Of a DNA stretch of 64,000 nucleotides, positions 22,870 through 34,570 are shown one piece after another (position 1 is the stretch's first letter; the number at the start of each line of letters is the position of its first letter). The translations under genes and the position numbers were made by a program. Source of the stretch: Rhizophagus irregularis (Eukaryota > Glomeromycota > Glomeromycetes > Glomerales > Glomeraceae); the NCBI RefSeq assembly GCF_026210795.1, contig NC_089438.1, positions 2,687,501-2,751,500 of the forward strand. Reading direction: 5' to 3'. The notes below the pieces were generated by a model that did no database searches, was not told where the DNA came from, and saw nothing but the letters and a program-made list of their open reading frames with translations.

Positions 22870-22974
22870 TTTTTTTATACTATTTTATCATAGTGACGTC
22901 TTACATTTTTAATTGTAATAATTATCATATCCATCTAATATCTAATCAAACCTCGTATTGATTTCTAATTAAAA

Positions 22975-24795
22975 ATGAATCAATGTAGTCTTTGTGAGAG
23001 ACGTTTTTCACGAAAAGCTGACCTAGCACAACATTATAATCAGCTTCATCCATACCTTAAACGTTCATATACATCGAATTGGATTCAAAACCAATAACAG
23101 TTGAACTCTATACCGCAAATACCACAATTTTCTATTAGTAATAATATTTGGAATGAAATCGGAGATTTGGGTGATTTTTTACAAGCTAAGGTAGGTATTA
23201 TTTTTTATGATTATTAACGAATTTGACAACTTCTAATTACTATTTTTATTTAAGATAAACTGAGATTATGATAAAAGAGAAGTTGATGATAATAGTGATA
23301 AATCAGAAGGGATGTGTGATGACAGATCAAAAAGAATGGATGATGGATCGAATGAAAACAATGATGACAGATCGGACGAAAACAATGATGACAAATCGGA
23401 CGAAAACGTTGATGGCAGATCAAATGAAAACGTTAATGATGGTTTTAATGAAACTGACAGTGGAACTGATACTAATGTTGAAAATAATTGAAATAATAGA
23501 ATTAATAAAAGTATGAAAGGTAATGAAGTTGATAGTGATGATGATGAGAGATTCAAATGGATAAATAATAATGAAAATAAAGATTTTTATAGAGTGGATT
23601 TAAACGATGCATATGAAGACTTATGTAATAATAAAATTGATGTAATCAAGACATTATGGCCGAGCGAAGTATATAAAGAGTTCATGGCAGCTGTCACACA
23701 ACATCGTCTTTCAGATGCAGCTGCTGATTCTATGTTACGCATAATTCGAAAATATTGTACCGAACCTCTTCCTGGCTTCACTCGAAAAGGTAGAATGTAT
23801 ATGGATCAAATGAATATTAAAGATTTTAATATAAAAATGAAAGATATGGTTGAGTTTGAAGGAAAAATTTACAAACTTCAATATCGACCAATTATTGATG
23901 CTATTAAAAGTTTGTATCTAATCCCAACTTAAGTAAAAATTTCCTTTTTGATTATAAAGAACTGTAGGAACATGATGATGTAAGTAGAAATTATAAAAAA
24001 CCAATAATACAGTAAATTATAATCCTATTTACTAATATTTGTATTTTATTTAAAAATGGAAATTTAGTTCGTGTTTACTCTGAACAGAATAGTGCAAATT
24101 GGTGGCGTGAAAGACAGAATTCATTTAGTAAGATTTTAGCGATCATGATCTATATTGATGGCACAACACTTGATTCTTTAGGAAGACAATCGGAATATCC
24201 AATCTTTTTAACTCTGGGTAATATTCCAAACTGGCGTCGGAATTCTCCTGATGCTAAAGCTTTAGTTGGTTTTCTTCCATATTTAATTACTCGTAATAAT
24301 AAATTAAAAGGGTCCACAATATTTAGACAGATGCAACGAAAGCTAGAACAGCATTCTTTTGAATATTTATTAAGTCCACTACTTCAAAAAAATGGCATCT
24401 ACTTAGCAATAAATGGAAGAATTGAACATTTTACTCTGCACTTATCTGCTATACTTGCAGACATGTCAGAAGCACAAAATATTTGTTGTACGTATAAATC
24501 ATATCGTACACAATGTCCTTGCTATAAATGTCTTACACCTGGTGATCAATTAAATAATATGAATATTGAACAAAACTCCATTGTTTTACGTGATAATAAT
24601 AATATGCGCGAAGCTATTCTTTCAAATAATGCTACTGAATGTTCTATTTATGAATATAATAATTTTTTTTGGAAATTTCAGACAAATATTTATGATGCGA
24701 CAGCTATGGATCGTATGCATCTTCAGGAAATAGGTTTATGTCCATATATGCTTGATTACATCGGGAAAATTTTTAGGGGTTATATGTCAATGAAA
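22975..24795 (+). pseudogene. Plavaka transposase copy A, 5' part (interrupted by nested copy B)
   Basis: Exon 1 (22975-23190) encodes a C2H2 finger (CSLCERRFSRKADLAQHYNQ). The next exon starts at 23255 with Asp/Asn-rich repeats (DDRSDENN type), then TLWPSEVYKEFMAAVTQHRL. A one-base slip lies at about 23925 and a short intron follows. The last exon (about 24065 on) has the Plavaka signatures IYIDGTTLDSLGRQSEYPIF, LGNIPNWRRNSPDAK, ILADMSEAQ, CPCYKCL and DRMHLQEIGLCPYMLDYI. In-frame stops lie at 23095 (TAA), 23261 and 23489 (TGA). At about 24790 the frame enters element B; the protein resumes at about 31345. The D of the YIDGT motif is a likely catalytic Asp, by family knowledge. Confidence 0.85.
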
Positions 24796-25139
24796 AGATC
24801 ACGTGATAAACATCGATAATAATCACACTCGTCGAGTAATATCGATATGGATAAACAGTGATAAAATATCACTATTTAGCCTAAATGATAAATATCGAAT
24901 ATCAACCAAAATTATAATTATCGTAATTTAACCCACATGATAAACATTGATAATATTTTTATTAGATAATTGTCGAGAATAACCATTGCATTTATTAACG
25001 TTATATTTATAAATGATTATAGCAATAAAATTTAATAATACTAAATAATTGGAATAATTCATTACTATTTATCGGATCAAAATATAAGCATAAATGTATT
25101 AATAAAAAAAAAGATTAATAGCGAAAAAAATTCGGTAAC

Positions 25140-25404
25140 CTTTTGTTTTATCTCTGATGGTTCCTTTGGTTGCATGTTTTGACTTAAATGGCTTATTGGA
25201 TTGTTTTAACGAGCCAGCTCTATGATGAAATGGTTTTTCGGTAGGCATTTTAACGATATTAAATTCTATACGAATATTAGATCTAATATATATAATGTTC
25301 AAATTACTTCTTGGATGAGTGCCAAGTGCCACCTTTTTTATAATTATATTCAATGATTTCGATCGTGACACACATCGGAATCTTTTATTATAAATCATAA
25401 ACAC
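25140..25404 (-). pseudogene. Captured fragment resembling exon 1 of ribosome-biogenesis factor TSR1
   Basis: ATG at 25248. The peptide MPTEKPFHHRAGSLKQSNKP continues FKSKHATKGTIRDKTK and ends at a splice donor (AAAAG|GTTACC at 25140/25139, phase 1). The pattern SLK..NK.(F/Y)KSKHA.KG....KG matches the extreme N-terminus of TSR1, the 40S ribosome assembly factor. About 150 bp upstream (to 25404) may be its 5' UTR or promoter. No later TSR1 exon follows; the sequence runs into the element's terminal region. I infer a host gene fragment picked up by the Plavaka element. It is unlikely to work on its own, but it could yield a short transcript. Confidence 0.65.
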
Positions 25405-25456
25405 TATTAATTAAATAATAAAAGCTTCGTATGAATATTTAATTGTATAACATTAC

Positions 25457-27123
25457 CTTTCTCATCTTAATTTTCCTCGAACAATGCATCAAAATATTGT
25501 TCTTGATCTCTCTCTTCTTCATCTTCTGCATTAACGTCGCCTTTTTCTTCTTCATCTTTTTTCTTCTTCATAGTTTCAGGAGCTTCTTCTTGCATTACCG
25601 ACGCAGAATCACTAAGTTTAATAGATCCGTTATTTGTGAGTAATTCCTAAAATGTTGATTTAAATAAATTTCAACAATTTTGATAATTTCAATTTTTTAA
25701 TCAATAGTAAAAAAAATTACCTTGAATTTTTGGAGGCGTCTCTCCAAGGGTTTTTTTGCACATTCTATGTCCGGATAGCCTGGATTTAAAATGATATTAC
25801 AGACCGCCACCGTGTATATGTAAACACCTTTGTATGATTCATCATCTCTCGATATAGTGGAGAAAGCTAGATTGGCGATATTTTCTATCACATTTTCATT
25901 ATCATCATATAACATTCCTTAACTCTTTTTGATTTTTTCCATTCTGAGATGTTAATGAAATTACACTTTTTCCTGTTGTTAGGTATCTGCAATCTGAGTT
26001 CTTTGAAAATCGAATTTCGGACCGTGGCAGCATAGGTACCCCTCAAATCTTTCATTTTGTGCAAAAGCTAATTATTGGTTATTATTGGTAATAAAATTTA
26101 TAATTTATAATGATAATAGATGATTATTACCATAGAATGGTGCTGCCCGGTAAATAAGTTTGTCCACTTTTGCTCTCCAAGTTCCTTAAGGTAATTTGGA
26201 TGATTTTTATTAAGCCAATTTTCCAATCCAACTTTATAATCATTGAAATTTGGCCACAAATTATCTGGAAAAAAACTTCTGCACAATTGGCTATAACCTT
26301 CCTATATTTGTTATTAATATACAATGAAAATTATCAATGGTAATCTAAAAATGGTATGATACTGAAAATATAGAATTACTCACCATGAAGACCTTCTGGT
26401 CTAAATCGATATCATCTTTTTTATTAGGTTGTGATTTTAGTTGATTTTGAACCCATGTCAATTTTTCATTTGTGGATTTTTGTAGCTCGTATAGAACTCG
26501 AATTTGTTTCCCCTGCTTCACTAAGATTTCCTGAATATTTTTGTTCTGCTTAACTAAAATTTCTTCCCATTTATTGGGATGATAATTGGACATTATACAT
26601 CTTTGTTTGTCTATTGGATTTTCAACTTCGATAATTGGCACGTTCAAACGTCGTGATGTATGAGTGGATGGACTTGTCGAAGAATCTGGAGTGGTTGAAT
26701 GACTAGGACGTGAATTAATGATGATTGTGGTCCCAGCAGTGGTTTCAGAACCTGTTAAGGTTGTTGCAGTATCATCGTCATGATTATAGTCTGGTAAATT
26801 ATAGTAGGATAATTTTTAGTAAATCATGATGGATATTTTGACCATTATAATTATAAACGTTATAAACATCATAATCAAACCACTTACTTCGTTTCAATTT
26901 TTTACTATATGTAGAAGAAGCAGCATCTTTTTCTAAACATTGTTTATTAAAATTGAACATAATACATCATATTATTAAAATTAATCTAAAATAATAAATG
27001 TTATTATTTACCTTCCGTCGTTGTAAAATTTTATTCCTCTTGACTGCTAGTAGACGTAGATTTTTTTGATTTTTCGCTTTTACTAGTTGATTTTTGATTT
27101 TTTTGTTTAGATTTGTGTTTCAT
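25457..27123 (-). pseudogene. Accessory gene of Plavaka element B (Ser/Thr-rich, coiled coil)
   Basis: At least six exons with short GT-AG introns. Exon 1 from ATG 27123 (MKHKSKQKNQKSTSKSEKSK) contains a TAA at 27033-27031 where CAA would fit. Exon 2 (~26930) is EKDAASSTYSKKLKR. Exon 3 (~26795-26385) has a Ser/Thr-rich part and a coiled coil (KWEEILVKQNKNIQEILV). Exon 4 (~26305-26135) is EGYSQLCRSFFPDNLWPNF... Exon 5 has KMKDLRGTYAATVRNS, then a slip before MLYDDNENVIENIANLAF. Exon 6 ends in an acidic tail (EEERDQEQYFDALFEEN). It is divergent from the transposase gene at 27824. The role is unknown. A second protein is usual in CACTA-like elements, but no domain here is recognised. Confidence 0.5.
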
Positions 27124-27823
27124 TTTTTTAAAAAAATGTTGAGAAAGAAATGAAGTTTGAGGAAGATGAAAAATTCCAAAGTTTAAGAGAAAGAATGAAG
27201 TTTAATGATGAAAAAATTCTGTAGTTTAAGAAGCTTATCTGAAGTTACACTAAAAGTATGTGAAAGTATCAAATTACATCATTAGTTTTTTTGAAATATT
27301 ATACTTGCAACACACTAAAAAATTTATCGACTTACATCACTTCTTTTTAATTAATTAAATTAATTACTAATTAATTAATTACTATACTTATCATCATTTT
27401 CTTGATCGATTTGCATTTTTATCAACTTGCATTATTGCTTTCTTTACTTTCCTTTTAATTAATCAACTAATTAATTATACTTTGATCGATTTATGTCTTT
27501 ATTTAGTTATTAAAAAATAAAAATAAATTTACTATATAAAATTTATCAAAATAAGTTTCAAATCATGATGATTTTAACGATTTAATTGAATCCGTCTACT
27601 TACAAAATTACTGACATGATCAAATTCCTTTAACTCCATTATCAAACCAATTTTACTGAGAATGTAGTTTTTTGCATTTAATATAAAAATTGTCCTCGGT
27701 ATTGATATTACGAAATTCTGTTAAAAAATTTGAAATCTACATATATTACGATCAAACCTGCAATATACAAAATAAATTAATTTTGCTGAATTCACTTTCA
27801 ATACGTACAATTAACTTTCGATA
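27124..27823. promoter_or_regulatory. Shared upstream region of the two divergent element-B genes
   Basis: About 700 bp of AT-rich DNA between head-to-head start codons (27123 minus, 27824 plus). It contains several TTAATTAATTA tracts (27345-27475). It probably holds both promoters; no specific element can be assigned. Confidence 0.4.
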
Positions 27824-30806
27824 ATGCCTTTTTATAAATGTTTACATTGTCCACGTACTTTTTCAAGTCCATTTGGATTAAAATGACATATTTCCGATAA
27901 ACATCAATATGATGTTATCGATGAAAAAGAAAACATTACTAGGGATGAAAAAGAATTTAAACCAGCTATACAAACTGATAAACCCGGTCTTTGGGATGAT
28001 GAAAAACAAACTGAAGAAACCCTTTTTTCAGATGATGACTTTATAATGTATTATTATGAGGTAATACTACAAATAATCTAATCATCATTAACCACGATAA
28101 TTAATAATTACTAATTGATATTTAATTATAAACAGGATGAAGCTGAACAAATGATATTAGATCAAAATGCAGAATCTTCAGCTGCAGTTTCAAAATCTAA
28201 AACTATATCAGAAGCTTTTTCTCAAGAAACAAATGAGGAAAATAAGAAGTTTAATATCGATAGTGAAACAGATGAGGAGGAAATTAATGCTGGCTTAACA
28301 TTTCCGTTATTTATTGATGAAAATGATTATCGTGAAACCACATTGGATGATGCTATAAAAGACAAAAATCATCCTCTCAGCACCGAGTGGCCAAGTAATA
28401 TTTATCGGCAGTTTATGGAAATCGTCACTGAATATCAGTTACCAAATTCATGTGGCGATAGATTAATCAAATTATTTAATTCAATCGAAAATGTTGATAA
28501 AATTTGTTTCCAAAATCTACCAAAGAGGGCCAAAAATTCCTTGATAACAGTAATTTTCCTTATATGAAATTTAAAAATGTTCCCATTACCAATTTTCAAG
28601 AAGTTGACTATGAATTTTATTATCAACCAATAATTCATGGAATTAAAGTTTTACTTCTTCAATCTGATATTAATAATGAATTTGTCTTTAAGTATAGTCA
28701 AAATAATAATACATCTTATGGCGAGTAATACGAAAGTGAATGGTGGTGTACTACAGAAAAAAACATTCCTATTGATAATCATTTGTTATCGATAATAATC
28801 TATGCCGATTCTACCACCTGTGATCATCTTGGAAAATCTTCGGAACATCCCATTTACATTTCACTTGGAAATATCCCAAATTGGATACGAAATAAACCTG
28901 ATGCTAAGGTACTTATCGGGTATTTACCAAAATTAAAGGCTAAGGATAATACCACAAAAAATTCCAAATCATTCCAAAGATTACAAAGACAAGTATTTCA
29001 AAGATGTCTTCAAATATTATTATCACCAATAATAAATAAAACCAATATGTATTTTGTCATAAAAAATGAAATATACTCATTCACGCCAAAAATATCAGTA
29101 ATTCTTGCTGACATGGCAGAAGCTGGTGCATTTACTATGACATATCTACCATCAACGTCAAAACGACCTTGCTATTGTTGTCTAGTAGATAACAATGATC
29201 TTAATAATATGGAGTTATCTCATATTACTTTACGAACCCCAGAAATCATGAAAAAAATAATCAATGAAAATCGAGCAAAAGATTTTTTGATTCATGAAGA
29301 AATTAATTATTTCTGGAAATCTAAAGATTTTAACATTTACTCAGCAACGGTTCTGGATCGGATGCACATGCTCGATCTTGGAATCACAAAATATCTTCTA
29401 GAGTATACACGTGAATATTTACAGCAAAAAGTTGACAGTAAAACTGTTAACGAAATTGATCATAGACTTCGTAAAATTCCACGTTACCCAGGATTGATTA
29501 TTTTTAAAAATGGATTAGAAAATATAACGAAGTTTACTGCCAATGATTATCGCAACATAATGAAAGTGATCATCTTTATTATAGATAATTTATATGATAA
29601 TTACAAAGAAGGTGGAATAATGTGTAAAAAATTATGCAATGTTTTTTATAAATATTTAAAAATGTATATGATGTTGCGACAAGAAATGTTTACAGATATG
29701 GATTTAAAAGAGTTAGAGGTAAATGTTTTAAAATAACTCTATCAGTTAAATGTTTTGTCATTAAATACAATTTTAATCAGTTAAATGTTTTATCATTAAA
29801 TACAATTTTAATAATTGTTAATATATTATGATTATTAGACGCTAATAATTGAATTTTGTCAAGAATTTGTAAATATATTTTTTGAATATTCTACCAGCCA
29901 TTGTAAAATCCCAAAACTTCACATGCTCCGCTATCATGTAATTCCATCAATTCGCCTTTATGGTTTTATGAACGTAATGTCGACTGAAACGTATGAAACA
30001 TTACACAAAAGCAATGTAAAAAATCCCTACAGATCGACCAATAAAAAAAACTATGTTCTACAAATGCTTAAAACGGTATATATCGGTATATCTTTATTAG
30101 TTAATTTATCGATAATAATATATTTTAAAATTTATATAGGTATGACGTCAATTAATTGCTTCTAAACAAAAGTTACATAAAATAAGGAAATCTAGCGGAT
30201 TTAAAAATCTGCTGTGGGAATTTAAATTTACTGAAATTGAAGAAAAAGTATCTCAAATAATACAAGATGATACTATTAATCCCTTACATAAAACAGGGTT
30301 TAAAAATTTTCGTGCTGGGTTGGAAGAGTTTTTGACAGAAAATGATGTTACTTATGATGAAAATTTTGGATATTTCAAAATATATTCAAATGCATCTGTT
30401 GAATCAATGGATATTATTCGAACGTCAGGAAGTTTTTATGGCAGTGAGTGGTTTAGCGATGTAGCAGTTTCCTCTGAGAAAACTGAATGGTATGGAAAGG
30501 TAACAATTTAATCATTATAATTACTACGAAACCTAATTTTTTTTCAAATTATATAACATTCATTATTAATTTAATTTCCAGGCACTTCTATTATTTGAAT
30601 TTTTTGCAGAAAATAAAAAAGATCCAATAAACCTTATTTTACTACAATGGTATGATGAAATATATGAAGAAATGTATGAATGTAAAAGAATACAACTAAC
30701 CGATCAGTACATATGCGTTTATCTAGATTCGGTAGATATGGCAGTTCATATCATACCAAGAAATAACTGTGAAAATGAATATTTTGTTAATAGATATATT
30801 TATTAA
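27824..30806 (+). pseudogene. Plavaka transposase copy B
   Basis: Exon 1 (27824-28060) is a C2H2 finger (CLHCPRTFSSPFGLK, then TGA at 27884, HISDKH). Exon 2 starts at 28136 with an acidic region and STEWPSNIYRQFMEIVTEYQ. A frame slip at ~28500 leads to PKSTKEGQKFLDNSNFPYMK. A TAA at 28726 precedes ESEWW, then the core: IIYADSTTCDHLGKSSEHPI, LGNIPNWIRNKPDAKV, RPCYCCL, DRMHMLDLGITKYLLEYT. After an intron: KLHMLRYHVIPSIRLYGF and TYETLHKSNVKNPYRSTNKK. The last exons end at TAA 30806 (ENEYFVNRYIY). The same exon layout as copy A supports the model. Several stops and a slip make it inactive as read. Confidence 0.85.
29738..29812. repeat. Two tandem copies of a 37-bp repeat inside an intron of copy B
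   Basis: ATCAGTTAAATGTTTTGTCA followed by TTAAATACAATTTTA occurs twice in a row with one substitution. Confidence 0.8.
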
Positions 30807-30859
30807 AATACTAATAAGGATAAATTATCAGTTAATTCAGTTGTAATAATCAATATAGT

Positions 30860-31275
30860 TAATTATTGTTGATAATTAACGATAATAATCAATATCGTTA
30901 ATTATTAATAATTAACTTATAGATTTTTTACGATATTAATCAATATCGTTAATTATTAATAATTAACTTATAGATTTTTTACGATATTAATCAATATCGT
31001 TAATTATTAAAAATTAACTTGTAGATTTTTTTCGTTAATAATCAATATTGTTAATTATTAATAATTAACTTGTAGATTTTTTACGATATTAATCAATATC
31101 GTTAATTATTAATAATTAACTTATAGATTTTTTACGATATTAATCAATATCGTTAATTATTAATTATTAATAATTAACTTGTAGATTTTTTTTGTTAATA
31201 ATCAATATCGTTAATTATTAATAATTAACTTGTAGATTTTTTTCGTTAATAATCAATATCGTTAATTATTGCCAT
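30860..31275. repeat. AT-rich tandem array at the 3' side of element B
   Basis: About eight units of roughly 50-55 bp built on CGATATTAATCAATATCG, TTAATTATTAATAATTAACT and TATAGATTTTT. Each unit contains two palindromes. Non-coding. Confidence 0.85.
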
Positions 31276-31339
31276 ATTTCATGTGATAAAATGTGATAAC
31301 TACCGATGAAGTGATAAACATCGATATTTATCTCCTGAA

Positions 31340-32740
31340 AAAATTTCCTGATGTATACAAGAAATATGATTGCGCAACAATGTGGAAATCAATTCCTTAC
31401 TAAAATGGATAATCGTTTAGGAACTATTACGCCATATAATAATTTAAGAATATTATCAAAAGGATATCAACAAGAGGTAAAATTTACAGGGGCTGAAATG
31501 TGAGATGTAATGAAGATTATCGTATTTGTACTTAATGAACTTTACGCAATAGATAATGGTACATCATGTTTAAAACTTATTAAATGTTATATTAAGTTTA
31601 TTAAAATGTATAAAACATCAAAAAAAGAAAAATTTAATGAAAGTGAATTGAAAAGTTTTGAGGTAATTAATTAATTTCAATTTAAGTATTAATAATAATA
31701 ATTTTTTCTTATTGATTTTATAATTAATTTTGCAGTATGAAATAATTGATTGGACACAAGATTTTGTAAAATTGTTTAAAAACTTCTTTCCTAGCAATCT
31801 TCAATTACCAAAACTTCACATGTGGCGGTATCACACTATTCATACAATTAAACGTTATGGATCACTTAATGGGTTAGCTACTGATACTTATGAGACATTA
31901 CATAAAAATTGGGTTAAAAATCCATATAGAATGACCAATAAAAAAAATGTACTTGATCAAATGTTAAAAACAGTAAGTTTTAACTAGTTTAAATTTTGTT
32001 TTATAATTAAAAAAAATATTTTTACTTATTATATTTTAATTTAGATTCGCCAACAAGAAATAATAACTAATGTAAAAAAAACACATGTTTCAAAATTAGA
32101 AACTATGAAATCATTATTATGGAAATTGCCGATTAGTGATCTACAAGCTTTTCGGGAAAAACTTGAACATGAAAATAGTGTAGATGAACTATGTATTGAA
32201 GTAATGCATCACCTAATTAATTGTTTAGATGCTTATTGGATGATAAATCCAATGTTACTGAATGTGAAGATATTTATTTAAAAATTTATGCTACAGGAGT
32301 ATTGTCAAATAATGAAATTATTTATGCTACTAGTAAATTTCACAATAATGCAAAATTTAGTGATATCGCAATAGCAATGGATAATGTTGATTATTTAACT
32401 GATGATGGATTGTGTTATGGCAAAGTAAGTTTATTTAATATTGCTTTAATATTAAAAATAATCTTTAATTTTAATAATTTAACATTTTTTAATTATTTAG
32501 ATATTAATGATAGCTGAAATTTTATTTCTTCCTAATTATTATCCTATTTTTCCTATTGTATTAGTGCATTGGTATGATTATTATTCAAAATGACATCCAT
32601 TAAAATATGGATGTCCTCATATGAAATTAGTAAATCAATATGATATAATAATACCTTTTAATTCTATTGCAGGTTTAATACATATGGTAAAGAGATTTGA
32701 TCATAAAAATGAATTTTTTGTAAACAAATTTCAATTTTAA
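31340..32740 (+). pseudogene. Plavaka transposase copy A, 3' part
   Basis: Continues the copy A protein after nested element B. It starts YTRNMIAQQCGNQFLTKMDN, aligned with the EYTREYLQQKV region of copy B. A TGA lies at 31501 (GAEM*DVMKII). After an intron: YEIIDWTQDFVKLFKNFF, KLHMWRYHTIHTIKRYGS and TYETLHKNWVKNPYRMTNKK, then IRQQEIITNVKKTHVSKLET. A slip near 32220 follows, then DDKSNVTECEDIYLKIYATG. The final exon carries a TGA at 32591 and ends at TAA 32740 (FFVNKFQF). Exon borders match copy B one for one. The coding block is clearly the missing C-terminal part of 22975-24795. Confidence 0.85.
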
Positions 32741-32814
32741 AATAAATATATTAATTGTAAAATAATAATATAATAAATTTAAAGATAAAATTTATATAAA
32801 ATTTTTAAAATTAA

Positions 32815-32990
32815 AATTCAAGGAATACTTAAGGATTTTTTATATAGGAATCCTTATTAAGGATCTATAAATTTATAGAATCCTTAAGGATATTTTACAA
32901 GTCAATAAGGATTTTTAAAGAATCCTTAAAATCACAGATCCTTAGGGATTCTGAAGCAATCTATGGAATCCTTAAGGATCCACGCTGTAA
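32815..32990. repeat. Cluster of AATCCTTAAGGATT palindromes
   Basis: Seven or more copies of GAATCCTTAAGGAT or half sites in both orientations over about 170 bp. The organisation resembles the subterminal regions of the hAT-type elements nearby, but no terminal repeat or duplication was found. Confidence 0.6.
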
Positions 32991-32999
32991 AAGGTCAAA

Positions 33000-33566
33000 T
33001 ATCAAGCATGAAAATATGATAAAATTCAACCACCAAATGTAATTGACAAATATTAAGAACGAACAAATTAATTATGAATTGGCGTAGATGGATAAATAAT
33101 TAGCCGAAAAGGATAAATATTTAGGAAGAGTAATGATTTACATGATGTAATATTTATTGAATGATTGACAAAGAACCAATAGAATAATTAGAGTCGATCA
33201 ATTGCGGCTTAGCAATCTTTAACAATAAGAATAATTGGAAAGAATAATTATAAGCCACAAAAGATAGATTATAAGCAAAACACATAAAGCGAATTGAAAG
33301 AACATATAAAATAATGTCAGAAAGATTAAAGAACATAAAATAATATAAAAGATAATATAAAAAGATAGTATAAAGATGGAATATAAAAGATAACATTAAA
33401 AAGAACATATATAAAAGATAGCATATTAAAAGATAGTGCATTTAAAATATAGATAGCATATTAGAAAGATAGTTCAAAGATAATATGTAAAAAGAACATA
33501 AAAGATAGTATATAGATAGAATAGAAAGTAGCATAAAATTTGTATAAATAGAGAGCGGAATTCAAA
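33000..33566. repeat. AAAGATAGTAT low-complexity tract
   Basis: From about 33240 to 33540 phrases such as AAAGATAATATAAAAAGATA recur irregularly. The antisense ORF at 33154-33441 is a by-product of this composition. Confidence 0.6.
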
Positions 33567-33574
33567 GTAATTCC

Positions 33575-34562
33575 TAGAGTTCCGAATGGGTCAGGTCAGG
33601 TCAGGTTAATTGATAAACCTGACCTGAAATTTTTTTTCAGGTCAGGTCAGGTCAGGTTATATCAGGTTGTCTGTTTGACCTGACCTGACCTGAAACCTGA
33701 AAAATTTCAGAACTATTTTTATTAAAGTATTGAAAAAAAATGGTACAAAACTTTTTTTTTTAATATAATATTATGAAAAAAAAACGTTTTTGCAACGTTT
33801 TTATTAAAATATTGAAAAAAAAATATTGCAAAACGTTTTTTTTAATATAACATTATGAAAAAAATGTTTATGCAACATTATTATTGAAATATCAAAAAAA
33901 AAACGTTACGAAACATTTTTTTAATATAATATTATGAAAAAAACGTTTTCGCAACGTTTTTTCTCGAAATATTGCGATTCAACATTTTTATATTAAAATC
34001 ATATAAAAAAGTGAATCCCAATACTGCAATTCACTTTTTTTATATAGAATTAATATAAAAAAGTGAATCGCAATATCGCAACTCACTTTTTTATATAGAA
34101 TTAATATAAAAAAGTGAATCGCAATATCGCAACTCACTTTTATTATATAAAATCAATATAAAAAAGTGAATCGCAATATCGCAACTCACTTTTATTATAT
34201 AAAATCAATATAAAAAAGTGAATCGCAATATCACAACTCACTTTTATTATATAAAATCAATATAAAAAGTGAATCGCAATATCGCAACTCACTTTTATTA
34301 TATAAAATCAATATAAAAAAGTGAATCGCAATACCGCAACTCACTTTTATTATATAAAATCAATATAAAAAGTGAATCGCAATACTGCAACTCACTTTTA
34401 TTATATAGTAGTATCAATAGTAGTTTCAGGTCAACAGGTCAATCAGGTCAGGTCAATCTTCATACCTGACCTGAATTTTTTTCAAAAATCTCATACCTGA
34501 CCTGAATTTCAGGTCAGGTCAGGTCAGGTTACCTGAATTTGGCTGACCTGTTCGGAGCTCTA
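33575..34562. mobile_element. hAT-type non-autonomous element with CAGGT subterminal repeats and internal hairpin array
   Basis: 988 bp. The ends are inverted TAGAG(T/C)TCCGAA. The flanks are GTAATTCC direct repeats (33567-33574 and 34563-34570). Both ends carry clusters of TCAGGTCAGGTCAGG and its complement. The interior holds AACGTTTT-rich hairpins (33720-33990) and about eight 58-bp units. No ORF. Confidence 0.9.
33990..34405. repeat. Tandem hairpin array inside the hAT-type element
   Basis: About eight units of 55-60 bp: AAAAAGTGAATCGCAATATC, then GCAACTCACTTTT and an AT linker (ATTATATAAAATCAATAT). Each unit folds as AAAAGTGA / TCACTTTT with an inner GCGAT/ATCGC-like pair. Confidence 0.85.
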
Positions 34563-34570
34563 GTAATTCC

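Larger units (their letters stand above)
24808..31333 (+). mobile_element. Plavaka element copy B, complete, nested in copy A
   Basis: Bounded by imperfect inverted ends: left GATAAACATCGATAATAATC, right in reverse complement GATAAATATCGATGTTTATC. Both subterminal regions are rich in GTGATAAA motifs. Inside are a minus-strand accessory gene, a TSR1-like fragment, the plus-strand transposase and an AT-rich tandem array at the 3' side. Removing it brings the two halves of copy A together. Boundaries are good to roughly 20-30 bp; the target duplication is not clear. Confidence 0.78.
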
